Shown here: piece after piece, positions 39,101 to 47,869 of the stretch
Numbering within the stretch: position 1 is the stretch's first letter
Layout: every line of letters begins with the position of its first letter
Notes under the pieces: model-generated
The model's database searches: none
What the model was told of the DNA's origin: nothing
Seen by the model: only the letters and a program-made list of their open reading frames with translations
Position numbers and translations under genes: made by a program
Assembly: GCF_002836745.1 (NCBI RefSeq)
Contig: NZ_PJAR01000042.1
Span: forward strand, 186,001 to 250,000
DNA from: Glaciecola sp. 33A
GTDB lineage: Bacteria; Pseudomonadota; Gammaproteobacteria; Enterobacterales; Alteromonadaceae
Direction: 5' to 3'
DNA length: 64,000 bases

Positions 39101-39354
39101 ACCACTTCGTATGGACCGCCTACTCGAAGACCTTTCGCAATAAATGCACCCTGGGCATTGGTTTCCATTTCTTTAACGGTGCCGGATGGTATGTGTTTGA
39201 TTATTATTTTCGTATTCGCTGCGGGTGAGCCTGTCGGTGTTGTAATCATGCCGCGAATATCTGATGATGTTGATTGGGCTTGCGCGATTCCAGTCAAGCT
39301 AATTGACATCGCTACTGCAATCGCAATGCGATTGAGTTTTGTTTTTTTAAACAT
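36151..39354 (-). CDS. Oar-like TonB-dependent receptor with CarboxypepD-like N-domain
   Basis: This 1067-residue receptor has a signal peptide ending in AQAQ and an N-terminal carboxypeptidase-regulatory-like beta-sandwich (about 27-115, IRGMITTPTGSPAANTKI to GLRVGGPYEVVI). A plug domain (about 130-240, SVGGQNSKFNSITVDGIGQNDDFGLNSGGYPAQRSPI) and a long beta-barrel ending in RYTF follow. It is a paralogue of the receptor at 43283-46315: signal peptides and plug motifs match closely. It closes a block containing a nucleoside transporter and uridine kinase, so a nucleoside or nucleotide ligand is possible but unproven. Confidence 0.93.
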   Translation of the reverse strand: MFKKTKLNRIAIAVAMSISLTGIAQAQSTSSDIRGMITTPTGSPAANTKIIIKHIPSGTVKEMETNAQGAFIAKGLRVGGPYEVVIDSDVHKDTTVTNVFLNLGETYRLVQRLESDNVERIQVTGTATVFDATGARSSYGQEEIARMPSFNRDLKDIVRNNPLAVVDASGDLSVGGQNSKFNSITVDGIGQNDDFGLNSGGYPAQRSPISLDAVEQISIDTTPFNTRQGGFSGGIINVVTKSGTNTFKGSTFYEFKNDNFSGDPENKRTDEDPQFNSDAPVENFATGKESTYGISYSGPILEDKLFFFVNYENFQKETPVLYGIGSGANQSQITQAEIDSFFQILGDVYGLTDQVSGDPEETDEKFLLKLDWNINDQHRADFTFQYQDNSEDRNNTDADDEIIMNSNVYELNTESTNFAARVFSDWNDGFSTEISMSYKNTEANSLTNSSLGEVNIASDNGDIVFGTDAFRHANKAETETLRLNFDANYLTGDHSINFGYHYENLNLFNLFAESSLGVWSFDDDRFDSTTGLEDFANRAPDDFRGQGFAYKNAFTNDANDTAYDATRETHVFYVEDNWVVSDELDVSFGVRYEYLASSDKPNLNPNFVDTYGFDNTENLDGLDIILPRASFKYYLNDDMTIRGGVGKYSGGKPNVWVVNSFTNDGITFVELPASVSTEIARDPANVDFTRIPQAALDALQSGTGSTNYVSKDYEMPSDWRYQLGFDWNFDLPYLGDGFDWSTEVNYVKQSDASFWIDSSRVDSGERTFDGKRIIYESRYEGDLADNFDIALTNADDNGRSIIWTTSLKKSWDNGVSMNMSYTNQDITNANPGSSSRSISNYQFNVNLNRNQPLIGTTDFETEHRFVLNLGYKTQFLDGYDTTFDLFFSRRSGRPLTYTLGLFRDDDFGDQPSLYSNSVYQVYLPSGPDDPNMDFDGGRLTYEEMKVIIDEAGLAAYQGGYAPKNATTQPWITTMDLNITQELPGFTDSHKSMVYLTVDNLANLLNDDWGQIYEMRFPQQSLFDLRGLSDDGRYQYEERFRGSDLRNWNEFRPEESTWRIKVGVRYTF

Positions 39355-39790
39355 TGTCTAATCCCTAAATGTTCTTTGTTATGAACTTTTATTGAATGCG
39401 TTGGTCTTATTCGCCAACAGGTTATTTTTAATCGTTTTCTAAGAACGATCTATCTATCTACTCGGTTAGTGTACCAGATTAATAACGACACTTTTATTAC
39501 GCAATGACTTTCGCAGCGTTTATTCGAAGCGTTTATTCGAAGCAATACGCAGTGAGATGGTGTTGTCAGCGCTTTATAAACTATTGACTGCAGTGCCCAA
39601 GGCCAAGTGAATTCTTAGGGTGGTTGGCGTAAATAATGTTTATCAGTAAAAAAACATAGCAATGTAAAGAACGAAAAATGAAATTTCAAATATAACAATG
39701 CCGCTTAACTTTTTTTATTGGCACCGTTTTGTATTCTATTTTGAGAAGACCAGCAACTTTTTCTTGAAGGTTGTTGCGCCGTTAATAACG
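39355..39790. other. Intergenic region between receptor and dioxygenase genes
   Basis: No gene is seen in these 436 bp. The stretch should hold the promoter of the minus-strand receptor and contains the tandem repeat at 39515-39540. Confidence 0.5.
39515..39540 (+). repeat. Perfect 13-bp tandem duplication
   Basis: AGCGTTTATTCGA occurs twice without spacer, about 160 bp upstream of the Oar-like receptor start. Confidence 0.9.
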
Positions 39791-40630
39791 TCATAGAACC
39801 CCAAGCTCAGTTAAACGCTCAGTGAGATAAGTGCCCGCAGTATGTCGTTCGGATAATTTTACATCAGGTCGTGGATGCAAGAACAGAGGTAATGAAATAC
39901 GCGACTTTGTTATGTCTGTGCCTTCAGGATTAACAACTCTGTGCGTTGTTGATGGGAAATATTGGCCAGACGCTTCTTGTAACATATCACCAATGTTGAC
40001 AATCAAGTTACCGAAATCGCAGGGTACATCTAACCAACTGCCGTCGGTTGCTTTTACTTGCAGGCCGGGCTCATTTGACGCAGGTAACAATGTGATTAGA
40101 TTAATGTCTTCATGCGCTGCTGCGCGAATGGCATCAATTTCTTCATCACCACCTAGGGGCGGATAGTGCAGCACTCTCAAGAGGGTTTGCCCACTGTCCT
40201 CAATCATATGGGAGAGTGGCATGCTGTAATGCTTGCTTACGGCGTCAGGTGATTCTTTTTCTATCCAATTTAGTAACTGAGCGGCTAGCGCTGACGTGTT
40301 TTGGTAATAATTACTGAGTTCACTCTTCAATTCTGCGGGACACTGACCCCACGGATAATAATGAAAGTATTCCTTTATGTCTTTTTTCTTAAAGCCTTTC
40401 GCAATTTCTGACACGCTTTGTGGAAAGTAACCGTCTTGAGTACCCTTATTGTAAAGGTACTGGTGTTTTGACTCACGATCAAAAAATGTTTGCCAGTTAG
40501 CGTAAATACTGGAGACTAACGTTTGCTCAATTGGATGATTTTTTAAAACGCCAAAGCCTGTCTGACGCAATGATTCAACAAATTTCTGCGGCGCATCGGA
40601 TGCGGTAAAATCTACGGCTTCTAATTTCAT
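39791..40630 (-). CDS. 2-oxoglutarate/Fe(II) oxygenase of the isopenicillin N synthase family
   Basis: This 279-residue protein has an N-terminal DIOX_N-like region (about 5-100) and the jelly-roll 2OG-Fe(II) domain. Iron ligands are His173 and Asp175 (AAHEDINLITLL) and His230 (STTHRVVNP). Arg244 and Ser246 (SRISLPLF) form the RxS motif that binds 2-oxoglutarate, so a 2OG-dependent hydroxylase is more likely than a true isopenicillin N synthase. It lies downstream of a CNT nucleoside transporter and uridine kinase on the same strand (155-bp gap). Fungal thymine and nucleoside hydroxylases belong to the same superfamily, so a pyrimidine substrate is a reasonable guess. Confidence 0.9.
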   Translation of the reverse strand: MKLEAVDFTASDAPQKFVESLRQTGFGVLKNHPIEQTLVSSIYANWQTFFDRESKHQYLYNKGTQDGYFPQSVSEIAKGFKKKDIKEYFHYYPWGQCPAELKSELSNYYQNTSALAAQLLNWIEKESPDAVSKHYSMPLSHMIEDSGQTLLRVLHYPPLGGDEEIDAIRAAAHEDINLITLLPASNEPGLQVKATDGSWLDVPCDFGNLIVNIGDMLQEASGQYFPSTTHRVVNPEGTDITKSRISLPLFLHPRPDVKLSERHTAGTYLTERLTELGVL

Positions 40631-40784
40631 ATTTTCGTGAACCTATATCTGTTTAATTGATTAACCTGAAACTGCTGGGTTTGATGTTGATTCAATCAAA
40701 CTCGCTCTGTTTGGTCATACTTCAAGTGACTAGAACACGTCATTTCACTTTTTTGTTTTCTACTGTCTTTTCTGGGATAAAAAT

Positions 40785-42002
40785 TTACAAACTTAAGGTA
40801 ATAAATATGCCAGCAAGTGCGGCACTCATTAAATTCGCTAACGTGGCCGCAAATACCGCTTTCAAACCCAACTGCGCAATCTCTTTGCGTCTGGCTGGGG
40901 CAAGAGCGCCTATACCACCCATCAATATTGCAATTGATGAAAGGTTAGCAAAACCACACAATGCAAATGTCACTATAGCTTGAGTGATGGGCGATAACTC
41001 ATCGGCATATTTGATAAAGTCTGAGTACGCAACAAACTCATTCACGACCACTTTTTGGCCAATAAAACTGCCAGCTAAATTTGCTTCGTTCCACGGCACG
41101 CCAATTAACCATGCTATTGGTTGAAATACGTAGCCCAAAATAAGCTGTATCGATAGCTCCTGTTGATCAAACATTGCGCCAATACCACCAAGCATGCCGT
41201 TTAGCAGGGCAATTAGCGCGATAAACGCGAGTAACATTGCACCTACATTCACCGCCAGTTTTAAGCCTGCACTTGCGCCACTTGCGGCAGCGTCGAACAC
41301 ATTAGCATATTCTTCATTATCGGCTTTGACATCGGTCAAGCCTTCATTAGTTTTTTTGGTTTCAGGCTCCAACATTTTAGCCATTAATAACCCACCTGGA
41401 GCAGCCATAAAACTAGCGGCTAACAGGTACTTTAATTCTATCCCCAAACTAGCATAACCTGCCATGATCGAACCCGCAATTGAGGCTAAACCACCGACCA
41501 TAACTGCAAACAATTCTGAACGCGTCATGGTCGGTAAAAAAGGTTTGATAATAAGCGGGGCTTCGGTTTGGCCTACAAATATATTAGCAGCTGCAGACAT
41601 TGATTCAGGTCTGCTGGTGCCGAGTATTTTCTGCAATGCGCCGCCTATTATGCGAATAACAACAGACATAATGCCCAGATGATAGAGAACGGCAATTAAT
41701 GATGAGAAGAATATGATGACAGGCAAAACATTAATGGCAAATATAAAGCCTAGTGACTCACTGCCCAGTAAACCGCCAAATAAGAATCGAATACCTTCTT
41801 CGCTGTATGAAATAACATTCGCTACATATACCGTTAGGCTATTGAGAAAGTCGATACCTCCTTGTGAATATAATATAAAGGCGCCCAATAAGGCCTGAAT
41901 AGCAAAAGCGCCAATGACGGTTCGCCAATTGATACTTTTCCTTGCCGAAGAGAACAAAAAAGCCATGCCTAATAAAAAGGCGATCCCTAATAATCCTGTC
42001 AT
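40785..42002 (-). CDS. Concentrative nucleoside transporter (CNT/NupC family)
   Basis: This 405-residue membrane protein has the CNT nucleoside-recognition regions, including [35 protein letters not shown] and the C-terminal [21 protein letters not shown]. It imports nucleosides with Na+ or H+. The uridine kinase gene ends 28 bp upstream on the same strand, which points to pyrimidine nucleosides as substrate. It is flanked further out by two paralogous outer membrane receptors. Confidence 0.95.
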   Translation of the reverse strand: MTGLLGIAFLLGMAFLFSSARKSINWRTVIGAFAIQALLGAFILYSQGGIDFLNSLTVYVANVISYSEEGIRFLFGGLLGSESLGFIFAINVLPVIIFFSSLIAVLYHLGIMSVVIRIIGGALQKILGTSRPESMSAAANIFVGQTEAPLIIKPFLPTMTRSELFAVMVGGLASIAGSIMAGYASLGIELKYLLAASFMAAPGGLLMAKMLEPETKKTNEGLTDVKADNEEYANVFDAAASGASAGLKLAVNVGAMLLAFIALIALLNGMLGGIGAMFDQQELSIQLILGYVFQPIAWLIGVPWNEANLAGSFIGQKVVVNEFVAYSDFIKYADELSPITQAIVTFALCGFANLSSIAILMGGIGALAPARRKEIAQLGLKAVFAATLANLMSAALAGIFITLSL

Positions 42003-42030
42003 TTAATTTTCACTTTTTTTTTATTTTAGT

Positions 42031-42666
42031 TTACGCTACTACCGATTTGCCTTCCAGTAAGTAAGAACATAAAACATCCACTGCCAAGTGATTCTCACCT
42101 CCGTGGGGTACGATCAGGTCAGCAAATGTTTTGCTAGGTTCTATAAACCGATGATACATCGGTTTGACTGTCTCTTCATACTGTTTTGCAACGGAGTTGA
42201 TAGAACGTCCACGCTCTTGGGTATCACGCAGCATTCTTCGCATTAAACAGACATCAAGGGGCGTGTCGACAAACACTTTGATGTCGAATTGGTCGAATAA
42301 TTGAATTTGTGTCAGTAACATAATCCCTTCAAGAATAATAATAGGCGCTGGACTAATAACGTCAAAGTCGGGAAGTCGAGTATGTGTAACGTAACAATAA
42401 CTTGGATATTCAATGCTACTACTACCGGTATTCAACTCCTGTAAATGTTGATTTAATAAGTCATGTTCAAAAGCATCAGGGTGGTCATAGTTAGTATTGA
42501 TACGGTCACCCATCTCTATGTGGTCTTGAGCTTTATAGTAGTGATCCTCTTGCAGCACGAGCACTTCACGACCGTGTTGGCGTAATTTTAATGCTAGATT
42601 TTGTGTAAAAAGTGATTTTCCTGAACCTGATGCACCTGATATTGCAAGTATAATTGGTTTTTGCAT
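42031..42666 (-). CDS. udk: Uridine kinase
   Basis: This 211-residue kinase has the P-loop GASGSGKS (residues 11-18), YYKAQDHIEMGDRINTNYDHPDAFEHDLL and the RRMLRDTQERGRS segment typical of uridine/cytidine kinase. It phosphorylates uridine and cytidine for pyrimidine salvage. It is first in a minus-strand run with the CNT transporter, coupling uptake to trapping. The length is normal. Confidence 0.94.
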   Translation of the reverse strand: MQKPIILAISGASGSGKSLFTQNLALKLRQHGREVLVLQEDHYYKAQDHIEMGDRINTNYDHPDAFEHDLLNQHLQELNTGSSSIEYPSYCYVTHTRLPDFDVISPAPIIILEGIMLLTQIQLFDQFDIKVFVDTPLDVCLMRRMLRDTQERGRSINSVAKQYEETVKPMYHRFIEPSKTFADLIVPHGGENHLAVDVLCSYLLEGKSVVA

Positions 42667-43282
42667 GGATCTAGTTTAAGTCGGTAATAATAGTAGACAT
42701 AGGATACCCTTTCGGTCCATTTCGATCAATTTAAGCTTTTGTAGTCGCTAGTATTATATGAAGATGCTGCTTAATTATACCGCCATGCCTTAAAATTGAC
42801 GCTAGTTTATATCAACTGCTTATCATTTTTTTATTTCGCGCAGAAGCTTAGAAAGTTACTATACTAACTTCAGGCCAAGGACAGTAATGTCATGCTTAAA
42901 CTCTAAGCAAGCCTGTAAATTAGACAATAATAAGTTTTACGAGAAAAAGACTGAACTAAAAACTGACACAGAAATTATGCTATATCTGCAATGATTAAAG
43001 TGAAACGCATTGCTTAAGTAGTGGTCAACTTGCAGCGTGTGGTTTGTATATTCTTTATGTACAGAGTTATGTGCGATTAATGCAGTTTGGTTCTATAATA
43101 ATATTCAACAAAAGTAATCTTGTAATAAAAACGTCACAATATGTCTGATACACTATGCGCCAAAAAAGCAGGCACAGCGAATAAGTTTGCTATCAATTAG
43201 AAACTACTTTGCACTCTTATCAAAATATATGCGGAGTGCAGCCTATATCAAATTATAAACTCACATAAAACAGGAAAACATA
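42667..43282. other. Long divergent intergenic region between udk and a receptor gene
   Basis: No coding frame of note is seen in 616 bp. It is AT-rich, should contain both divergent promoters, and has a small hairpin TGCTTA-AACTC-TAAGCA near 42893-42909. An untranslated leader or small RNA is possible but not demonstrable. Confidence 0.45.
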
Positions 43283-46200
43283 ATGTTTAGAAATACAAAG
43301 CTTAGTCGCACAGCAATTGCCGTTGCTATGTCGATTGGTATGTCAACTGCGGCGATGGCGCAAGTTACTTCCTCAGGAATGACTGGGAGTATAGTCGGTC
43401 CTCAAGGAAATCCAGCTGCAGGGACCGTAGTCACTGTTACTCATGAACCTACCGGCGCAACTAAAACTGTTACAGTTAGTGAAAACGGCACTTTCAACCT
43501 TACTGGATTGCGTGTTGGTGGACCTTACACCATAAAGCTTGACTCAACGTCTCTCAATGATGAGACTATTACGGGTGTATTTTTGACCCTGGGTGAGGAT
43601 TATCCAATTGAAGTTGCTCTTGTATCAGACGAAGATGTTGAGCGTATATCAGTTACCGGTTCTCGCATGAACAGCGTTGCTTTTGGAAAAAACAGCCCTG
43701 CCACAACGTTTGGAATTGATACTTTAGAAAATGTTCCAGCTATCAACCGCGATATCACTGACATTCTGCGCATAGACCCAAGAGTTTATGTGGATGAAGC
43801 GGGTCAAAACTCAATCCAGTGTGCGGGTAAAAGTCCTCGTTTTAATAGTTTGACTGTAGACGGTGTTCGATTGAGTGATTCATTTGGTTTGAATTCAAAT
43901 GGCTATCCAACCGAAAGAATGCCTTTTTCTTTCGACGCTATTGAGCAGGTTGCGGTTGAATTAGCGCCAGTGAGTGTTATTTATGGTGGTTTTACAGCAT
44001 GTAATATTAACGCTGTAGCCAAAACGGGTACTAATGAATTTCACGGTTCAGCCTTCTACGACTATACCAACGATTCATTAAAGGGTGATTCGCTTGAGGG
44101 TGATAACATAGCCCTTAGTAGCTTTAACGAGAAACGCTTCGGTTTCACCGTTGGTGGTCCACTTATTCAAGACACGCTATTCTTTTTCGCTGCATACGAA
44201 AAATTAGAAGGCAATAACTTATTCGAACGCGGTGCAACTGGTTCTGGTGCGGTAGTTGAGGTTGAAGTTACTCAAGCTGAATTAGATGAAATTGCTTCTA
44301 TATCAAACAACCTTTATGGTTTTGATCCAGGCGGTATTCCTGCGAGTTTAGCGAATGAAGATGAAAAACTTCTGATTAAATTAGACTGGAATATTAACGA
44401 ACAACATCGTGCGTCATTCACATATAATTACAATGATGGTTTGAATTTTAATCAGTCTGATGGTGATGACAGTGAGTTTGAATTTGAAAACCATTTGTAT
44501 GAGCGTGGTGCTGAATTAACTTCATTAGTAGGCTCTTTGTACTCAGATTGGACTGATAGTTTTTCTACTGAAATTCGCATCGTTGACCAAGAACTAGATA
44601 ATCGCCAGAACTCACGTGCGGGAGATGGCACTATTGGTGGCAATGATTTCGGTGAAATACGTGTTGAACTTGACAATGTAGATGTCTACCTTGGATCGGA
44701 CGACAGTCGTCAAGCTAATGACTTAAATTGGGAACAGTTTGGCATTATTCTCCGAGGCACTTACTACTTTGACAATGACCATACGGTAACGTTCGGTTAT
44801 GAACGCGATGAATTAGACATATTTAACTTATTTGTGCAGCATACGGAAACTGAAATCCGCTTTGACGGTATTGAGAATTTCCGCAACGGATTCGCAGATG
44901 CTATCTATTACAACAATGCACCATCAGGCAATCCTCTCGACGCTGCTGCGGATTGGGGCTATGCCGTTAATTCTTTGTATATTCAAGACAGCTTCTACCT
45001 AACAGATGACTTGTCAGTTACCGCGGGTTTGCGCTATGAATGGTATACATCTAGTGATGCGCCAGCAGAAAATGCACAGTTTGTTGAACAATATGGTTTT
45101 AGCAACAGCGGCACGATTGACGGCGAAGGTCTTCTCCAGCCACGAATTGGCTTGAACTACACGTTGAGCGACAACACAGAACTTCGCGGTGGTCTTGCCT
45201 TATATAGTGGTGGTAACCCTAACGTCTGGTTGTCTAACAACTTTTCTAACACCAACGTCACTCAGTTTGGTGCACGAGGCAGGGACTATGGCTACACCGA
45301 CGGTTCGCGTTCCTTGTTCGATGCTGATGTCGTTTACTCCGGTCTTGAAGCTGGCGTGCCAAATGGCCCAGGCTATGGTGTGCCATCTGAGATGTTTGAT
45401 GCAGTTGCAGGTGGAACGGGTGCAAACTTTGAAGTCAACTATTTAGACCCTGATTTCAAGCTGCCAAGTGAACTGAAACTCACTGCCGGTATGACACATT
45501 TAACGGATTCTGGCTATGTATTTGACGTTGATTTAATTATATCTCGCACTTACGACGCCGCTATTGTTTTGAAGGGTGATTTAGTTGAAGAAGGCGTAAC
45601 TGATAATGGTTATATCGACTACGCAAGTCCTAACATTGACGCCTTTAAATTAACTAACTCTTCAGCTGATTCGACCTCTTTGAGTCTCGCTGGCAGCATG
45701 ACCAAGAGTTGGGATAACGGTATTCAGTTAACAACAGGTTATGCCTACAGTGACGCTGAAGATTCACAGCCAATGAACAGCGCCGTTGCGTTTTCAAACT
45801 ACCAGTTCCGCGCTTATACTAATCCGAACGAACAAGTTTCTTCTCTGTCGGATTGGAACATTGAGCACCGTATTACCGTTGATTTTCGTTACACGGTTGA
45901 GCTAATTGATGGTTTGCAAACTCGTTTCTCGGCCTTTGGTTTAAGCCAATCTGGCAGTCCATATAGCCGCGTGCTAGAGAATGGTAACTCAGAATTTGGA
46001 TTTACACCTTTCCTTGAAAGATTTGATAGCGGCAGTGGTGCAGTGCTACCAATTGGGTCGTCACGTAACTCAATGGAAAGTTCATGGTGGACAAAAGTCG
46101 ATATCAGTGTAAGACAAGACATACCAGCGTTTGCTGAAGGCCACAGTGCTAATGTTTACTTTATTGTCGACAACTTCACCAATATGTTAAACGACGACTG

Positions 46201-46315
46201 GGGTGTTTTGTATGAAGCGCCTAACATCGTTCGTATTGGTGATACTACACCGGAAACTCGTCAGGGTGATGCATCTCAGTGGGAACTTCGTTTTGGTGTA
46301 CAATACAAGTTCTAA
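43283..46315 (+). CDS. Oar-like TonB-dependent receptor (paralogue)
   Basis: This 1010-residue receptor has a signal peptide (MFRNTKLSRTAIAVAMSIG to AMAQ) and a CarboxypepD-regulatory-like domain (about 27-110, MTGSIVGPQGNPAAGTVVTV, GLRVGGPYTIKL). The plug domain (about 125-235) includes FNSLTVDGVRLSDSFGLNSNGYPTERMPF, and the beta-barrel ends in QYKF. Cys residues in the plug (SIQCAGKS and FTACNIN) are unusual and could form a disulfide. It mirrors the receptor at 36151-39354 across the nucleoside transporter block. The ligand is unknown. Confidence 0.93.
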   Translation: MFRNTKLSRTAIAVAMSIGMSTAAMAQVTSSGMTGSIVGPQGNPAAGTVVTVTHEPTGATKTVTVSENGTFNLTGLRVGGPYTIKLDSTSLNDETITGVFLTLGEDYPIEVALVSDEDVERISVTGSRMNSVAFGKNSPATTFGIDTLENVPAINRDITDILRIDPRVYVDEAGQNSIQCAGKSPRFNSLTVDGVRLSDSFGLNSNGYPTERMPFSFDAIEQVAVELAPVSVIYGGFTACNINAVAKTGTNEFHGSAFYDYTNDSLKGDSLEGDNIALSSFNEKRFGFTVGGPLIQDTLFFFAAYEKLEGNNLFERGATGSGAVVEVEVTQAELDEIASISNNLYGFDPGGIPASLANEDEKLLIKLDWNINEQHRASFTYNYNDGLNFNQSDGDDSEFEFENHLYERGAELTSLVGSLYSDWTDSFSTEIRIVDQELDNRQNSRAGDGTIGGNDFGEIRVELDNVDVYLGSDDSRQANDLNWEQFGIILRGTYYFDNDHTVTFGYERDELDIFNLFVQHTETEIRFDGIENFRNGFADAIYYNNAPSGNPLDAAADWGYAVNSLYIQDSFYLTDDLSVTAGLRYEWYTSSDAPAENAQFVEQYGFSNSGTIDGEGLLQPRIGLNYTLSDNTELRGGLALYSGGNPNVWLSNNFSNTNVTQFGARGRDYGYTDGSRSLFDADVVYSGLEAGVPNGPGYGVPSEMFDAVAGGTGANFEVNYLDPDFKLPSELKLTAGMTHLTDSGYVFDVDLIISRTYDAAIVLKGDLVEEGVTDNGYIDYASPNIDAFKLTNSSADSTSLSLAGSMTKSWDNGIQLTTGYAYSDAEDSQPMNSAVAFSNYQFRAYTNPNEQVSSLSDWNIEHRITVDFRYTVELIDGLQTRFSAFGLSQSGSPYSRVLENGNSEFGFTPFLERFDSGSGAVLPIGSSRNSMESSWWTKVDISVRQDIPAFAEGHSANVYFIVDNFTNMLNDDWGVLYEAPNIVRIGDTTPETRQGDASQWELRFGVQYKF

Positions 46316-46394
46316 AACCTAAACTAGGTTAGTTGAACTGCCTACTTTTTGAAGAGCCTGCTTTAATTGAGACTCTTTAATAAGGCCACTATAG

Positions 46395-46436
46395 AGGCTT
46401 GATCTCGGTATTGTACCGAACTCAAGCCTTTTTTTT
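46395..46436 (+). terminator. Rho-independent terminator of the second Oar-like receptor
   Basis: AGGCTTGA pairs with TCAAGCCT around an inner TCGGTA/TACCGA stem, followed by eight T. Confidence 0.93.
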
Positions 46437-46715
46437 GCAACTAACGAGCATATTGACTTTCTTAACACACTAATACGGTGAGTCGCATATAATCTTGGTT
46501 ATTGAACAGTTGCCTGAGTTAGACCGGAAATAAGTGATGGCAGTATGAGTACTTGTCCCCTCAGATCGGTGTTTGATAGGTTTTTATTGAAACGGCGAGT
46601 ATTTTTTAATTCGTTCATAACGCCCCAAAAGTGATATTCAACTTTCGGGGCTATTGCGGTCTTCGAGTTTTTTTTGTCGCTGCGATTTGTTAATTGGAAG
46701 GTACTGAAGTAACAA
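46437..46715. other. Intergenic region with a T-less hairpin
   Basis: No gene is seen. GCCCCaAAAGT/ACTTTcGGGGC (46622-46651) forms a stable stem downstream of nspC but lacks a T tract on either side; it may mark the nspC transcript end. Confidence 0.4.
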
Positions 46716-47855
46716 TTATGACAAGCGAGCTTTAAACTCTTCGTACGTAAACTCTTTTAGCAAATCAAAGGAGTTATCTTTTCGTAAAATTCCCATACTC
46801 GGATGTTCCACACCATTAAAAAAAGTTGTTTTAACCATGGTGTAATGCAGCATATCTTCAAACACTAATCGGTCACCGGCCTTTAATTTATTATCAAAGC
46901 TGTATTCCTCAATTACGTCACCGGCTAAGCAAGAGTTGCCACCTATTTTGTAGGTAAATGCTTTTTCGTTGGGCATACCAGCATCACTAATTTTAGGTCG
47001 GTATGGCATTTCCAGTACATCAGGCATATGCGCTGTGGCACTGATATCCATTATCAGAATTTGTTGTTCATTTTCAACAATGTCGACAACTTCGGCAACC
47101 AATGCACCCGCTTGCCAAGCAACAGCTGAGCCAGGCTCCATAATAATACGTAAATTTGGATACTTTTCTTTAAAAGTGACCAAGGCCTTAATTAAATGTT
47201 CAAGGTCATAACCTTCTTTTGTCATCAAATGACCGCCGCCCAAATTTAACCATTTTAGCTTAGGTAGATACCTTGAAAACTTTTTCTCTATCGCGTGCAA
47301 TGTACGCTCAGTCGCAAACGAATCACATTCACATAAATTGTGTACATGGAATCCGTCAACACCAGTTAAGTCCTGACCTTCCAGTTGAGACGCTAAAATT
47401 CCTAAGCGAGAACCAGGTGCACAAGGGTCGTATAGCGGCGTGTCAGCCTCTTGAATCTCTGGGTTCACTCGTAAGCCTGCAGAAACCGAGCTTTGCATAA
47501 CTTGCTCTTTAAATCGATCCCATTGGCTCATGCTGTTGAAAGATAAGTGATGCACTAAATCTAAAAGCTGGTCCATGTCTTTCTGCTTGTAGGCGGGAGA
47601 ATAACAATGCACTTCGCCGCCCATTTCGTAATTGGCAAGCTTTGCTTCCCAAACAGCACTTGCTGTTGCACCCTTCAAATACTGCTTGATCAACGGAAAA
47701 GTTGACCACATTGAAAAGGCTTTGAGCGCCAAAATGATATCAACGCCTGCCTTATTTTGAACGTATTGCATCAGTTGCAAATTTTGTTCAAGCTTCGCTT
47801 CGTCACAAACGTAACAAGGAGAAGGAATATCGTCTCTTAAATATCTATTTGTCAT
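46716..47855 (-). CDS. nspC: Carboxynorspermidine/carboxyspermidine decarboxylase
   Basis: This 379-residue PLP enzyme of the alanine-racemase-fold decarboxylases carries PLP Lys45 (DIILALKAFSMW), HNLCECDS, LNLGGGHLMT, IMEPGSAVAW and GNSCLAGDVI. It decarboxylates carboxynorspermidine or carboxyspermidine, the last step of the alternative norspermidine/spermidine route. The upstream gene is the matching dehydrogenase, 14 nt away. No diaminobutyrate aminotransferase/decarboxylase gene is visible, so spermidine from putrescine is the likelier product. Confidence 0.95.
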   Translation of the reverse strand: MTNRYLRDDIPSPCYVCDEAKLEQNLQLMQYVQNKAGVDIILALKAFSMWSTFPLIKQYLKGATASAVWEAKLANYEMGGEVHCYSPAYKQKDMDQLLDLVHHLSFNSMSQWDRFKEQVMQSSVSAGLRVNPEIQEADTPLYDPCAPGSRLGILASQLEGQDLTGVDGFHVHNLCECDSFATERTLHAIEKKFSRYLPKLKWLNLGGGHLMTKEGYDLEHLIKALVTFKEKYPNLRIIMEPGSAVAWQAGALVAEVVDIVENEQQILIMDISATAHMPDVLEMPYRPKISDAGMPNEKAFTYKIGGNSCLAGDVIEEYSFDNKLKAGDRLVFEDMLHYTMVKTTFFNGVEHPSMGILRKDNSFDLLKEFTYEEFKARLS

Positions 47856-47869
47856 TGAGTCTTATCTCA

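Noticed and set aside
43120-43153. Possible third Pho box upstream of the second Oar-like receptor
   Set aside because: The second half-repeat matches only 4 of 7 and no good -10 lies 10 nt downstream.
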